From Streptomyces asoensis (lineage in GTDB: Bacteria > Actinomycetota > Actinomycetes > Streptomycetales > Streptomycetaceae), in contig NZ_BNEB01000005.1 of assembly GCF_016860545.1 (NCBI RefSeq), positions 620,001 through 684,000 on the forward strand: 64,000 nucleotides of DNA. The letters run 5' to 3'. Below the pieces are notes generated by a model. It ran no database searches and had not been told where the DNA came from. It saw only the letters and a program-made list of their open reading frames with translations. The position numbers and the translations under genes were made by a program. Shown in pieces: positions 25,548 through 34,683 of the stretch (the first letter of the stretch is position 1; each line of letters opens with the position of its first letter).

Positions 25548-27119
25548 ATGTGGGTGAGACGTCTTTGGCGGACGCTGACCGTTGCCCTGGCAACGATGAC
25601 GGCCGTCCTCGTGGTACCGGCCGTGGCCCGGGCGGACAACGCCCAGCCGCTGAACCAATGCCAGATCGCCGGGCCGGCCAGCCCGCAGGCACAGACCGCC
25701 GTGGCCTTCGCGTGCGCCGCCTGGCGGGCCCGGACACCGTACACCTGGGGCGGGGGCCACAACCCGGGCTATGTCGGGCCGACCTACGGTTCCGTCGACT
25801 GGAGCGACGTCCAGCACTCGTGGCGGGACCCCTGGATCAAGGGACTGGACTGCTCGGGTTTCGTGCGGTGGGCCTGGTACCGGGCGATGAACCGCGACGT
25901 CCTGCCCGGTACCGCGCTGGACCAGTACCGCAGCTCCAACGCGTTCCAGGTGTACCCGGCGCACAACGGCGGCTCGGGGATCGAGGGCTATCTGCTCGCC
26001 GGTGACCTGGTGTTCACCTCCGGCAACGGCAGCGTCGCCGACATCTCGCACGTGATGCTCTACCTGGGCGACGGCAAGGTCGTGGAGGAGTGGCAGTCGG
26101 GTGAGGTGGCCCGGGTGACCACGCTCGCCTCCCGTACCACCGACGGCCGTCTGGTCGGTGCGGTCCGCGTCCGCAACCAGGGCGCGCTGGAGCAGCCCGG
26201 CAACTACTCGGCGGCGAACCCCGCCATCGACCCGAACAACCCCTTCGCGTACGTCCTCGCGCCCGGCGCCGGCGGGGGTGGGGGCGGCGGCAACGGCATT
26301 CCCGAACGCATGTGGGCGACCGACGTCAACGTCCGCCTGCACCCGAACCGTTCGGCGAACGTCGTGACCAGCCTGCCGTCCCCGACGATGGTGTACGTCA
26401 GATGTCAGCAGCACGGTGAGTCCGTCACCGACGAGGGCTACACCAACGACGCCTGGTCGTACCTGCCCGATCTGGGCGGCTGGATCAGCAACATCTACCT
26501 CCAGGGTCCGGCTTGGTTCAGTGACGTCCCGCAGTGCGGCACCGGGGAGACGGACTCCAGCGTCGGCAGCGGCTCCAGCGCGCCCAACGGGGCGGGCGGC
26601 CCGAACCGCACCTGGGGCACCGACGTGGCCGTCCGCTCCACGCCGTACACCGACTCGACCTCGACCGTGCTGACGCGGCTCACGGGGCCGACGGCGGTAC
26701 AGCTCAGCTGCCAGAAGCACGCCCAGACCGTGACCGCCGAGGGCTACACCAACGACGCCTGGTCCTACCTGCCCCAGTACGGCGGCTGGATCAGCAACAT
26801 CTACCTCCAGGGCGACGCCTGGATCGCCGGGATCCCCTCCTGCGACGGCAAGGGCACACCGACACCTGCCGGTACCCGGCCGGGCCAGACCTGGGGAACC
26901 GACGTGGCCCTGCGCGTCGATCCCTCCACCTCCAGCGGCCTGGTGACCCGGCTGAGCACCCCCACCGCCGTCGCCATCAGCTGCCAGAAGCACGCCCAGA
27001 GCGTGACCGCCGAGGGCTACACCAACGACGCCTGGTCCTACCTGCCCCAGTACAGCGGCTGGATCAGCAACATCTACCTCCAGGGCGACGCCTGGCTGGC
27101 CGGCGTGCCCGCCTGCTGA
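25548..27119 (+). CDS. Secreted NlpC/P60-type peptidoglycan hydrolase with three C-terminal repeats
   Basis: This 523-residue precursor has a signal peptide (residues 1-29) and an NlpC/P60-like cysteine peptidase region with Cys102 in GLDCSGF and His168 in ISHVMLYLG. Three tandem modules of about 80 residues follow. Each starts (M/T)W.TDV.(V/L)R and contains EGYTNDAWSYLP and WISNIYLQG. The modules look like SH3b-type cell-wall-binding units with a conserved Cys pair. A Gly-rich linker separates domain and repeats. GGGGGA is eight bases before the ATG. It probably cleaves stem peptides during growth or germination. No c-di-AMP riboswitch is recognisable upstream. Confidence 0.86.
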   Translation: MWVRRLWRTLTVALATMTAVLVVPAVARADNAQPLNQCQIAGPASPQAQTAVAFACAAWRARTPYTWGGGHNPGYVGPTYGSVDWSDVQHSWRDPWIKGLDCSGFVRWAWYRAMNRDVLPGTALDQYRSSNAFQVYPAHNGGSGIEGYLLAGDLVFTSGNGSVADISHVMLYLGDGKVVEEWQSGEVARVTTLASRTTDGRLVGAVRVRNQGALEQPGNYSAANPAIDPNNPFAYVLAPGAGGGGGGGNGIPERMWATDVNVRLHPNRSANVVTSLPSPTMVYVRCQQHGESVTDEGYTNDAWSYLPDLGGWISNIYLQGPAWFSDVPQCGTGETDSSVGSGSSAPNGAGGPNRTWGTDVAVRSTPYTDSTSTVLTRLTGPTAVQLSCQKHAQTVTAEGYTNDAWSYLPQYGGWISNIYLQGDAWIAGIPSCDGKGTPTPAGTRPGQTWGTDVALRVDPSTSSGLVTRLSTPTAVAISCQKHAQSVTAEGYTNDAWSYLPQYSGWISNIYLQGDAWLAGVPAC

Positions 27120-27194
27120 CCCCACGGCGCGAGGGAGTCCTTCCCGCCCTCCCGCCCTTTGCGTCCTTTCCGTCCTTCCCGTGACGGACGAAGC

Positions 27195-27225
27195 GGCGCG
27201 CGACCGCGGCACCGGGTCGCGCGCC
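27195..27225 (+). terminator. 11-bp perfect hairpin
   Basis: GGCGCGCGACC and GGTCGCGCGCC enclose a 9-base loop, 76 bases after the NlpC stop and before the next gene. Confidence 0.65.
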
Positions 27226-27304
27226 GCCGCCGTGTGCGGTCGACTTCCGCGGCTGCTGGCGTGGTCGGCCGCCGATGGCACCGAGGGGCGTAGGGTCCGG
27301 GCCT

Positions 27305-28180
27305 GTGAGCAGCTCGCCCCGGCCCGACTGGGCCGTCCTCCACCATGCGTACGGCCGCGCGGAGGACGTCCCCGGCCGACTGGCCGCGCTGTCCGGCGCC
27401 GATCCCGTGGCGCGCGGTGCGGCCGTGTCGGCGCTGAGCTCGAGCGTCTGTCACCAGGGCACGCGGTGGCCGGCGAGCGCCCATGTGGTGACTCCCCTGG
27501 TGGCGCTCGTGGACACGCCCGCGACGCCCGATCGGCCGACAGTGGTGCACCTGCTGCACGCCGTGGCCCTCGGCGAACCGAGCGACGACGTCCTCCCCTT
27601 CGAACCGGGGCACGTCTTCGCCGCGGCCGAACGCGTCGGCCCGTCGGACGAGGCCGCCGTGCTCCGCGTGCTGTTCGAGAACGACGACCCCGACCCCGAT
27701 ACGGTCGCCGACGTCGCCGACGCCGTCGCCGTGCGCTGGGCCGCCGACGCCTACCACGCGGCCGAGCGCCATACGCCGTCGTTCACGACCTGGCTCCAGG
27801 ATCCCGAACCCGCCGTGGCGGCCCGGGCGGCAGCGCTGCTGGCCTGGTTCCCCCGGGTCCCCGCACTCGCGACCGCACTGGCCGGCGTCGGGATCGACAC
27901 GGGTACCGTCCGCGCGTCGGCGAATCTCGCCCTGGCGTTCCTCCCCGACCCGCCCGGATCCGGCGAACTCGCGGCACTTACGGCCTCCTTGGCGTCGACG
28001 GACGAGACGGTACGGGTGAGCGCCGCGGTCGCGCTGGCCCGCCGCCGGCCGACGGCCCTGCCGGACGAGGCCCTGACCGTCCTGATCGGCGCCGACGACG
28101 AGATCACCGGTGTCGTACCGGGATGGGACCGCCCCCTGCGCGGCCACGTCGCACTCGCACTGCAACGCCTCGGCCTGTGA
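27305..28180 (+). CDS. HEAT-repeat-like alpha-helical protein
   Basis: This soluble protein of about 291 residues is built of Ala/Leu/Val-rich helix pairs such as DPVARGAAVSALSSSV, PEPAVAARAAALLAWF and STDETVRVSAAVALAR. These fit HEAT/PBS-lyase-type solenoid repeats. No catalytic motif is seen; such proteins usually scaffold other proteins. A GTG start at 27305 follows TAGGG, and an in-frame ATG at 27275 is an alternative. The gene is convergent with the TetR gene. Confidence 0.7.
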   Translation: MSSSPRPDWAVLHHAYGRAEDVPGRLAALSGADPVARGAAVSALSSSVCHQGTRWPASAHVVTPLVALVDTPATPDRPTVVHLLHAVALGEPSDDVLPFEPGHVFAAAERVGPSDEAAVLRVLFENDDPDPDTVADVADAVAVRWAADAYHAAERHTPSFTTWLQDPEPAVAARAAALLAWFPRVPALATALAGVGIDTGTVRASANLALAFLPDPPGSGELAALTASLASTDETVRVSAAVALARRRPTALPDEALTVLIGADDEITGVVPGWDRPLRGHVALALQRLGL

Positions 28181-28279
28181 CAACTCCCCTGCGGCGGGGG
28201 CCGGTAGCGCGCCCTGTCAGGCCGGTGCGGCCCGTCGGGCCCGCCGGACCCGTGCGCCCGGTCCGGCTCGTGCGGCCCC

Positions 28280-28891
28280 TCAGGTGACCGCGGCAGCGTG
28301 AGTCCGGGGTATCGCCCGGAGGGCGATGTCGACGGTGGCGTGGAGGGCCGCACGGGTCGCTCCGGCCGCCGCGTGCACGGCGTTGCCCTCGCTGACCACC
28401 ATGACGTACCGGGCGAGCGCGTCAGGGTCGGTCCCCGCGGGCAGGTCGCCCTCCTCGACGGCGCGGGTCAGCCGTCGCGCCAGGGCGTGCTCTCCGGCGA
28501 GGCGGCTGTCGGCCAGGAACCTGGCGATGCGGCCGCTCTCGCCGCCCTCGGCCAGGCCACCCTGCACGGACAGGCATCCGGAGGGGCGGTCGGCGCGGGT
28601 GAGCGCGTCGGCGTTGGCACGGAGGAAGGACTCGACGACCTCGTACGCGGTCGGTTGCGTGAGGGCCTCGCGGGCGTAGGCCATGTCGGCCTCGGCGTAG
28701 CGGGCGACGGCCCGGTGGAACAGCTCCTCCTTGTTGCCGAACGCCGCGTACATGCTCGTGCGGTTGATGCCCATGGCCTCGGTGAGGTCGGTGAGCGACG
28801 CGCCTTCGTACCCCTGGCGCCAGAAGATCTCCACCGCGCGGTCCAGCGCGTCGTCCGCGTCGAAACCCCGGGGTCTGCCGCGTACGGCCAT
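28280..28891 (-). CDS. TetR-family transcriptional regulator
   Basis: This 203-residue repressor has an N-terminal helix-turn-helix (GASLTDLTEAMGINRTSMYAAF) in the AcrR/NemR-like form with FGNKEELFHRAV. Its C-terminal ligand domain begins near residue 85 and contains SGCLSVQGG. It is divergent from a short-chain dehydrogenase gene and likely represses it and itself through the repeats at 28952-29029. The ligand is unknown; related regulators sense electrophiles or quinones. Confidence 0.86.
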   Translation of the reverse strand: MAVRGRPRGFDADDALDRAVEIFWRQGYEGASLTDLTEAMGINRTSMYAAFGNKEELFHRAVARYAEADMAYAREALTQPTAYEVVESFLRANADALTRADRPSGCLSVQGGLAEGGESGRIARFLADSRLAGEHALARRLTRAVEEGDLPAGTDPDALARYVMVVSEGNAVHAAAGATRAALHATVDIALRAIPRTHAAAVT

Positions 28892-28951
28892 GCCGCCCTC
28901 CTGGTGTCCGCACTCCCGTGCCGGCTCTCCCGCGCCGGCCCCTCAAATTTT

Positions 28952-29029
28952 AACCGAGCGGTACGGAATAGGTCTCCGGGTGCCGTGGTTCTCCACTACC
29001 GAACGATTTAAGAACCGAGCAGTACAGAA
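28952..29029. promoter_or_regulatory. Direct-repeat operator region between TetR and SDR genes
   Basis: AACCGAGCGGTACGGAA (28952-28968) recurs as AACCGAGCAGTACAGAA (29013-29029), 15 of 17 identical. An inverted, more diverged copy (TACCGAACGATTTAA) lies between them. The second repeat ends just before the SDR ribosome site AAAAGGAGAA. The layout fits autoregulated control of the divergent pair. Confidence 0.5.
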
Positions 29030-29043
29030 AAGGAGAACCCACC

Positions 29044-29790
29044 ATGGGACAGCTGGACGGCAAGACCGCCCTCGTCACCGGCGCCACCTCCGGCATCGGC
29101 CTGGCCGCCGCCCGGCGGCTGGCCGAGGAAGGTGCTCACGTCTTCCTCACGGGCCGTCGCCAGGAAGCCCTCGACAAGGCGGTGGCCTCCATCGGCGACC
29201 GCGCCACCGGAGTACGCGCCGACGTCGCGAGCCTCGACGACCTCGACCGGCTCTTCGCGCAGATCGAGCGGCACGGGAGCCTCGACATCGTCTTCGCCAA
29301 CGCGGGCGGCGGTGAGTTCGCGGCCCTGCCCGACATCACCTGGGACCACTACGCCGACACCTTCAACACCAACGTCGGCGGCACCCTGTTCACCGTGCAG
29401 AAGGCACTTCCGCTGCTCAACCCGGGCGCGTCGATCATCCTGACCAGTTCCAACATCGACACCAAGGGCGCCGCGTCCTTCAGCGTCTACGCCGCGACCA
29501 AGGCGGCGCTGCGCTCCCTCACCCGCAGCTGGGCGGCGGAGCTCGTCACCCGCGGCATCCGCGTCAACAGCATCGCGCCCGGGCCGATCGAGACGCCCGG
29601 CCTCAGCGGCCTCGCGGGCGGCCCGGAAGCAGCCGAACAACTGCTTCAGGGCCTGGCCGCCGGAGTCCCCATGAAGCGGCTCGGCCGCCCGGAGGAGATC
29701 GCCGAGACCGTCCTCTTCCTCGCCGGCGAGGCCGGCAGCTACATGACCGGCGCCGAGATATACGTCGACGGCGGCGCCAGCCAGATCTGA
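29044..29790 (+). CDS. Short-chain dehydrogenase/reductase (classical SDR)
   Basis: This NAD(P)-dependent oxidoreductase has 248 residues. The cofactor site is TGATSGIG, followed by the NAG motif (FANAGGG), catalytic Ser in ILTSSNID, and YAATK with catalytic Tyr and Lys. The end EIYVDGGASQI is typical. GGRRQ after the second strand hints at NADP preference. The substrate is unknown. It is divergent from TetR, which probably controls it, and is followed by a 15-bp hairpin. Confidence 0.9.
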   Translation: MGQLDGKTALVTGATSGIGLAAARRLAEEGAHVFLTGRRQEALDKAVASIGDRATGVRADVASLDDLDRLFAQIERHGSLDIVFANAGGGEFAALPDITWDHYADTFNTNVGGTLFTVQKALPLLNPGASIILTSSNIDTKGAASFSVYAATKAALRSLTRSWAAELVTRGIRVNSIAPGPIETPGLSGLAGGPEAAEQLLQGLAAGVPMKRLGRPEEIAETVLFLAGEAGSYMTGAEIYVDGGASQI

Positions 29791-29838
29791 CCACCGCGGC
29801 CGACAGCCTGAACCCCCGCCCCTGACACAACCCGCAAC

Positions 29839-29878
29839 GGGGCGGCCGGCCGGACTCTCGGAGCCGGCCGGCCGCCCC
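29839..29878 (+). terminator. Perfect 15-bp inverted repeat
   Basis: GGGGCGGCCGGCCGG and its exact complement flank a 10-base loop between the SDR and SnoaL-like genes. It may terminate or attenuate read-through into the latter. Confidence 0.7.
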
Positions 29879-29912
29879 GACCACCCCGCCCCCCTTGCCC
29901 GGAGGAATCACC

Positions 29913-30266
29913 ATGCACTCCGTCACCGACCTGCTCGCGGCCAACCTGCACGAGGTCTTCGGCAACCGCGACCCCGTCTCCCGGCGCGCGGCCATCGACC
30001 GCATCTACACCGAGGACGTCGTCTTCACCGATCCGGAAGGTGTCACCACCGGCCGCGACGCCATCGAGGACAAGGCGGCCGCGCTCCTCGCCAACGCCCC
30101 CGCCGACGGCGGGTTCACCGAGGACGGCCACCGGTACGCCGGCCCGCAACACGGAGCCCTGGCCTGGGCCTTCGGCCCGCCCGGAGCACCCGCCGTCCGC
30201 GGCATCGACGTCATCACCGTCCGCGACGGAAGGATCGCCACCATCCTGACCCTGTTCACGGCCTGA
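29913..30266 (+). CDS. SnoaL-like (NTF2-fold) protein
   Basis: This 117-residue protein has a cone-shaped NTF2-like fold: helix VTDLLAANLHEVFGNRD, IYTEDVVFTDPEG with the pocket Asp, and final strands GIDVITVRDGRIATILTLF. Such proteins are small isomerases, hydratases or binding proteins. Here the role is unknown, but it follows the SDR and may act on the same compound. GGAGGA is six bases before the ATG at 29913. Confidence 0.75.
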   Translation: MHSVTDLLAANLHEVFGNRDPVSRRAAIDRIYTEDVVFTDPEGVTTGRDAIEDKAAALLANAPADGGFTEDGHRYAGPQHGALAWAFGPPGAPAVRGIDVITVRDGRIATILTLFTA

Positions 30267-30268
30267 CC

Positions 30269-30287
30269 CCCGTCACGGCGTGACGGG
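30269..30287 (+). terminator. Short hairpin after SnoaL-like gene
   Basis: CCCGTCA and TGACGGG enclose the loop CGGCG three bases after the stop. Confidence 0.5.
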
Positions 30288-30464
30288 ACGCGGCCACACG
30301 CGTGCGGCCGGTCCGCGGGCGGCGAGACCCTGCACGGAGGCACTGCCTTGACGGCACGGTGTCGTACCGGCGCAGTAGGGTGCGCATCGGAGACGGGGAC
30401 CTCTCCCTCCGGGGAGGGGCTCGCCGCACCGGGCCCGGCTTCATCGTCAACTGGGGGATCCTCG

Positions 30465-30830
30465 ATGGCACTCTTCGGCAACGCGCACCCGATCGACGCG
30501 GGACAGGCACAGCAGGACTACGCCCGGCTGCTGGGCCAGGGCGAGCACGTGCAGACGGCCTACCTGCTGATCCGCGACACCATACTGTTCACGGACCGCC
30601 GGCTGATCCTCGTCGACAAGCAGGGGATCACCGGCAAGAAGACCGAGTACCACTCGATTCCGTACCGCAGCATCACGCACTTCGCGGTGGAGACCGCCGG
30701 CACCTTCGACCTGGACGCCGAGCTGAAGATCTGGGTGTCCGGCTCGTCCATGCCGATCCAGAAGACGTTCACCAAGGGCGTCGACATCTACGAAGTCCAG
30801 GCGATCCTCACGCAGTTCGTGGCGAAGTAG
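30465..30830 (+). CDS. Bacterial PH-domain protein (YvbH/bPH type)
   Basis: This 121-residue cytoplasmic protein consists of a single bacterial pleckstrin-homology-like domain. Its seven strands include TILFTDRRLILVDKQGITGK, SIPYRSITHFAVE and LKIWVSG, and a C-terminal helix (VDIYEVQAILTQFV) follows. Members bind phospholipid or act as general stress proteins; neither is shown here. GGGGGA lies seven bases before the ATG at 30465. It is followed after 23 bases by an unrecognised membrane protein gene on the same strand. Confidence 0.82.
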   Translation: MALFGNAHPIDAGQAQQDYARLLGQGEHVQTAYLLIRDTILFTDRRLILVDKQGITGKKTEYHSIPYRSITHFAVETAGTFDLDAELKIWVSGSSMPIQKTFTKGVDIYEVQAILTQFVAK

Positions 30831-30853
30831 GCGGATGCCGAGCATCAGAAGTC

Positions 30854-32461
30854 ATGATGATGCCGGTCAGAGCTTCCCACGCGTTCCTCGACGCCCCGGG
30901 CGCGGAGTTGTTCGTCCGGGAGCTGTCCGCGGCGGTGGCGCCGGTCGGCCGACGCTCCCTTGCCGCGACACTCCCGTTGTTCATCCTGCGCGTCCCGCAT
31001 GCGGACCCCTCGCAGAACGCTGCCGCCCATGACGTAGTGCAGGAGATCCTGTCCGCGTTCGAGACCGTACCGCACGCGTATCTCTCCGTCCGCAGTGACG
31101 ACGACGGGCTGCTTTCCCTGCGTGCCGTGGAGATCTTGCAGGCCACCTCGCGTCCTCACGTGGCTCCAGATCGGTACCCCCGATCCACGCTGATGGCCGA
31201 TGTCGTCGCCTGTGGCCGGGAGCAACCCGGCGGGCCGCCGGGCACCGGCGTCCGGCACTTGCGGGACCAGGTCTTCCACCGGCAGCAGCTGCGGCGCGGA
31301 AGTGCTTTCGGGACACTCACCCGCCTCCTGGAGACCAGTGGCAGGCTCTGGGTCATCGGGCTGAGGCTGGTCCACCTCGCACACCGGGCATGGTGGTCAT
31401 GGCGGACGTCCCGCAAGGTGATGCGGTGGCTGGGCGACCTGCCGGTGGCCACGGACGGAGGCAGCTTCTTCGAGGTGATGGATCGGATCGCCGCTGCACA
31501 GGCCGACTCCCCGGCATCCCCTGCATCCCCTGCATCCCCGGCAAGCGATGCCGAAGAAGCGTTGCAGGAGCAGGAGTGCCTCGTACTCCGCGCGCTGTTC
31601 GAGGACTTGCGGATGCCCCGGCTGCGTCGACGTATCGCCCGCCCCGTGCTGCTCCTGGAGCTGCCACCTCCTGGGGCCGAGGGCGCGCGGGCAGCCGAGC
31701 GATTCCTCATCGCCGCGCACCGGGTGGCGAGCACGTTCCGCGAGCGGGCCGAACCGTCGATCATCGGGGGACCGCTCGTGGTTGCTGTGGGGCGGCCAAC
31801 CGAGGGCCTCCTCCAGCGGCTGGACAACCCTCCCGAGTGTGACTTCCGCCAGGCCGGTCGCGCCCTCAGGGACAGCGGCGGGGCGCCGGTTCTGGTCGGA
31901 CTCCAGGAAATGGAACTGCGCAGTCCTGCCCTCGAGGGTGCACGAGCCGCCCCCGTCCGGTTCCGGCTCAGCCGGCGCGCCAGGTCGCGCATGCAGGCGG
32001 CACTCGTAGCGAGAGGAAAGAGCGGGATGTCGATGCCATTCGGGTCGCGTGAGAGTGCTGGGCAGAGCGAGCGGTCCGGCAGGCGGCAATGGCACGCACG
32101 GGTGGCCGTCGGTCTCTGGATCCTCCTCCTCTCGGCATCCGCATGGCTCGGTCTGCGCGACGTGCTCGACAGCTTCCGGATGCACGGGCGGCTGGGTCCC
32201 TCCGATGCCCCCGCGCTGGTCACCACGATCGTTGCTCTCGGTACCGCAACCGGCACTCTGATCGGTGTCACGCTCACCGCCTATGCGAAGTATGTGCAGG
32301 CTCGTGGGCAGGCCGAGAGCGATCTGATCCGCGCGAAGGCCGAACTGATGCGCGCCGAGGCGGACATGGTCAGGGCGCGGGCTCAACTCCCTGCGGTCGA
32401 AGCGACTACGAACGGCGACGGCCCAGCGAGCCCCTCTCCTGGTGATCCGGACGCCGACTGA
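30854..32461 (+). CDS. Unrecognised membrane protein with C-terminal two-helix anchor and coiled coil
   Basis: This protein of about 535 residues belongs to no family I recognise. The first 400 residues look like a mixed alpha/beta soluble domain with hydrophobic strands (RSLAATLPLFILRVPH, ARPVLLLELPPP, IIGGPLVVAVGRP). It is interrupted by an amphipathic Trp-rich segment near residues 163-180 and by an Ala-Ser-Pro repeat encoded by 9-bp tandem repeats. Two transmembrane helices (about 420-440 and 458-480) follow, then a heptad-like tail rich in Arg, Ala and Glu. No Walker or protease motif is visible. Wobble bases are less GC-rich than in neighbours, a mild sign of later acquisition. The start is one of three ATGs at 30854-30862. 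Confidence 0.6.
   Translation: MMMPVRASHAFLDAPGAELFVRELSAAVAPVGRRSLAATLPLFILRVPHADPSQNAAAHDVVQEILSAFETVPHAYLSVRSDDDGLLSLRAVEILQATSRPHVAPDRYPRSTLMADVVACGREQPGGPPGTGVRHLRDQVFHRQQLRRGSAFGTLTRLLETSGRLWVIGLRLVHLAHRAWWSWRTSRKVMRWLGDLPVATDGGSFFEVMDRIAAAQADSPASPASPASPASDAEEALQEQECLVLRALFEDLRMPRLRRRIARPVLLLELPPPGAEGARAAERFLIAAHRVASTFRERAEPSIIGGPLVVAVGRPTEGLLQRLDNPPECDFRQAGRALRDSGGAPVLVGLQEMELRSPALEGARAAPVRFRLSRRARSRMQAALVARGKSGMSMPFGSRESAGQSERSGRRQWHARVAVGLWILLLSASAWLGLRDVLDSFRMHGRLGPSDAPALVTTIVALGTATGTLIGVTLTAYAKYVQARGQAESDLIRAKAELMRAEADMVRARAQLPAVEATTNGDGPASPSPGDPDAD
31514..31540 (+). repeat. 9-bp tandem repeat inside the unknown membrane protein gene
   Basis: Three copies of GCATCCCCT (the last changed at its final base) encode the Ala-Ser-Pro stretch. 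Copy-number change would add or remove three residues without shifting the frame. Confidence 0.7.
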
Positions 32462-32605
32462 ACTGTGGAGCCCGGCGAGGGTCCGGTCCACGCCCGCGAT
32501 CCGCGCCGGTGCGCTGCGCCCCGCCCCACGCCCGCCCCTGCGGCGGGGCCGGTGTCAGGAGCCGACCGGCCCGAGCGCCCGGCCGGTGTCAACGCCCGGC
32601 CGGTG

Positions 32606-34675
32606 TCAGCGGCGGCCGCGCACCAGCAGGTACAGGAAGTACGGCGTACCGATCACCGCAGTCATCAGGCCCGCGCCCAGTTGGGCGGGGGCGATGACCG
32701 TGCGGCCCAGCAGATCGGCCGTGCAGACGAGCGCGGCGCCGAGCAGGACCGCCGTCGGCAGCACGCGGACGTGACGCCGGCCGACGAGGGCGCGCGCCGC
32801 GTGCGGGGCCACCAGGCCGACGAACCCGATGGTGCCCGCCGAGGCGACGGCCGTCGCGCTCAGCAGGACGCTCACCAGCAGGAACCCGAGCCTGGCCCGG
32901 GAGAGCCGCAGCCCGAGCAGACGGGGCGTGTCCGCGTCCAGCGAGACGAGGTCCAGCTCCGTGCGCCGGGCGGACGCGACGGCGAGGCCCACCGCCAGCA
33001 CGAGCGCGACGGGCAGCACGTCCGGCATCGTCCGGCCGTACGTCGAACCGGAGAGCCAGGTCAGCGCCTTGGTCGCGTTGAACGGATCGGTGAGCACGAT
33101 GATCAGGCTGATCAGCGCGGTGGTGGCCGCGGCCGTGCCGATGCCGACGAGCACCAGCCGGTTCTGCCGGTATCCGCCCCGGGCGGCCAGCCCGAAGACC
33201 ACGACGGAGGTCACCGCCGCGCCCGCGAACGCGGCGCCCGCGATGCCCCAGGTCCCGGCGGCGGGCACGCTGGTGACGAGGAGCACGGCGCCGAGCGCGG
33301 CGCCGCCGGACACCCCGAGGACGCCCGGCTCCGCGAGCGGGTTGCGGGTCACGGCCTGCACCAGCGTGCCGGCCAGGGCGAGCGCCCCGCCCGCGCACAG
33401 CGCCGCGAGGACACGCGGCACCCGGGTGTCGAGGACGAAGGAGACCGCCCGGCCGGCCCGCCCCTGCGCCCAGTTCGCGACATCGCCGAGCAGCAGTTTG
33501 CTGTCGCCGAGCAGAACGCCCGCGACGGTGACGGCGGCCACCACGGCGACGAGTACGGCCACCGTGGCCAGGAACGCCCTCCGGCTGGGGACGCGCAGCC
33601 GCTCGGGCGCGTCGGCCCCGGCCGGGTCCGGCAGCCGCAGGGCCATCACCACCAGGAACACGGCGCCGATCAGGCTGGTGACGACACCGGTGGGCACGGC
33701 GACGGCCGTGTCGGCGGGCACGAGGGCCCGCAGCAGCACGTCCGCCCCGAGGACCAGGCCCGCGCCGGCCAGACCTGCCACGGGCAGGGACGTCCGGGCC
33801 CGGACGAAGGCCCGGTGGCGGCGGGCGAGCGGCCGCACCAGCGCGGGAGCGCACAGGCCGACGAAGCCGATGGGCCCGGCGAGGGTGACGGCCGCCGCGG
33901 ACAGCAGGGTCGCCAGGACGACCACCGTCACGCGGGTGGCGCGGACCGGGACGCCCAGGCCGCGTGCCGCGTCGTCCCCGAGGGCCAGCGCGTCGACCCG
34001 ACGGGCCGTCAGCAGCAGCCCCGCGAGGCCGACGAGGCAGACGGGCAGCATCTGCACGACGCCGTCGAAGCCGTTCTGGCCGATGCTGCCCTGGTTCCAC
34101 TGGTAGAGGCCCTCGGTCTCCTGGGGGAACAGCAGGAGCAGGCCCTCGGTGACGGAGGTCAGCCCGAGGGCCAGGGCGGTGCCCGCGAGGACGAGCCGTA
34201 CGGTGCCCGCGCCGAGGCCGGACAGGGCGAGGACGGCGGTCGCCGCGAGGAGTCCGCCGGCGAACGCGACCCCGGAGGAGGCGATCACCGGCAGTGAGAC
34301 GCCGGTGACGCCGACCAGTCCGAGCGCCAGGTACGAACCGGCGTTCACCGCCAAGGTGTCGGGCGAGGCGAGCACGTTGCGGCTGACGGCCTGGAGCACG
34401 GCGCCGGCCACGCCGAGGACGACGCCGACCAGGATGCCGGCGCTCGCACGCGGCAGCCGGGAGGCGACCACGACGGAGGCGTCGGCCGGATCGGACCGCC
34501 CCGTCAGGGCCTTGAGGACCTCGGCCGGCCCGACGGCGGCGGTGCCCTGCGTGATGTCGGTGACGGCGAGGGCCACGACCAGGAGGACGAGCGCGGCCGT
34601 CACCGCGGCCGCGCCCGTCCGGGACACGGCAGCCGGCGGACGGAGCGCGGGAGGAGTCGGTGCGGTGACGGCCAT
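32606..34675 (-). CDS. Fused FecCD-type iron-siderophore permease (FhuB-like)
   Basis: This 689-residue protein carries two homologous FecCD permease halves in one chain (about residues 20-345 and 365-689), giving close to 20 transmembrane helices. Each half has the LPRxxxxxLVGxxLAxAG-type start and a GFVGLxxPHxxR coupling loop (GFVGLCAPALVRPLARRH and GFVGLVAPHAARALVGRRH). It is the membrane part of the siderophore importer encoded with the next two genes, and starts eight bases after the binding-protein stop. Iron control is expected from the box upstream of the operon. Confidence 0.9.
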   Translation of the reverse strand: MAVTAPTPPALRPPAAVSRTGAAAVTAALVLLVVALAVTDITQGTAAVGPAEVLKALTGRSDPADASVVVASRLPRASAGILVGVVLGVAGAVLQAVSRNVLASPDTLAVNAGSYLALGLVGVTGVSLPVIASSGVAFAGGLLAATAVLALSGLGAGTVRLVLAGTALALGLTSVTEGLLLLFPQETEGLYQWNQGSIGQNGFDGVVQMLPVCLVGLAGLLLTARRVDALALGDDAARGLGVPVRATRVTVVVLATLLSAAAVTLAGPIGFVGLCAPALVRPLARRHRAFVRARTSLPVAGLAGAGLVLGADVLLRALVPADTAVAVPTGVVTSLIGAVFLVVMALRLPDPAGADAPERLRVPSRRAFLATVAVLVAVVAAVTVAGVLLGDSKLLLGDVANWAQGRAGRAVSFVLDTRVPRVLAALCAGGALALAGTLVQAVTRNPLAEPGVLGVSGGAALGAVLLVTSVPAAGTWGIAGAAFAGAAVTSVVVFGLAARGGYRQNRLVLVGIGTAAATTALISLIIVLTDPFNATKALTWLSGSTYGRTMPDVLPVALVLAVGLAVASARRTELDLVSLDADTPRLLGLRLSRARLGFLLVSVLLSATAVASAGTIGFVGLVAPHAARALVGRRHVRVLPTAVLLGAALVCTADLLGRTVIAPAQLGAGLMTAVIGTPYFLYLLVRGRR

Positions 34676-34683
34676 GGCGGACG

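Noticed and set aside
30465..32461. Anti-phage defence system
   Set aside because: No nuclease, NTPase, TIR or protease motif is visible, so naming it a defence system would be unsupported.
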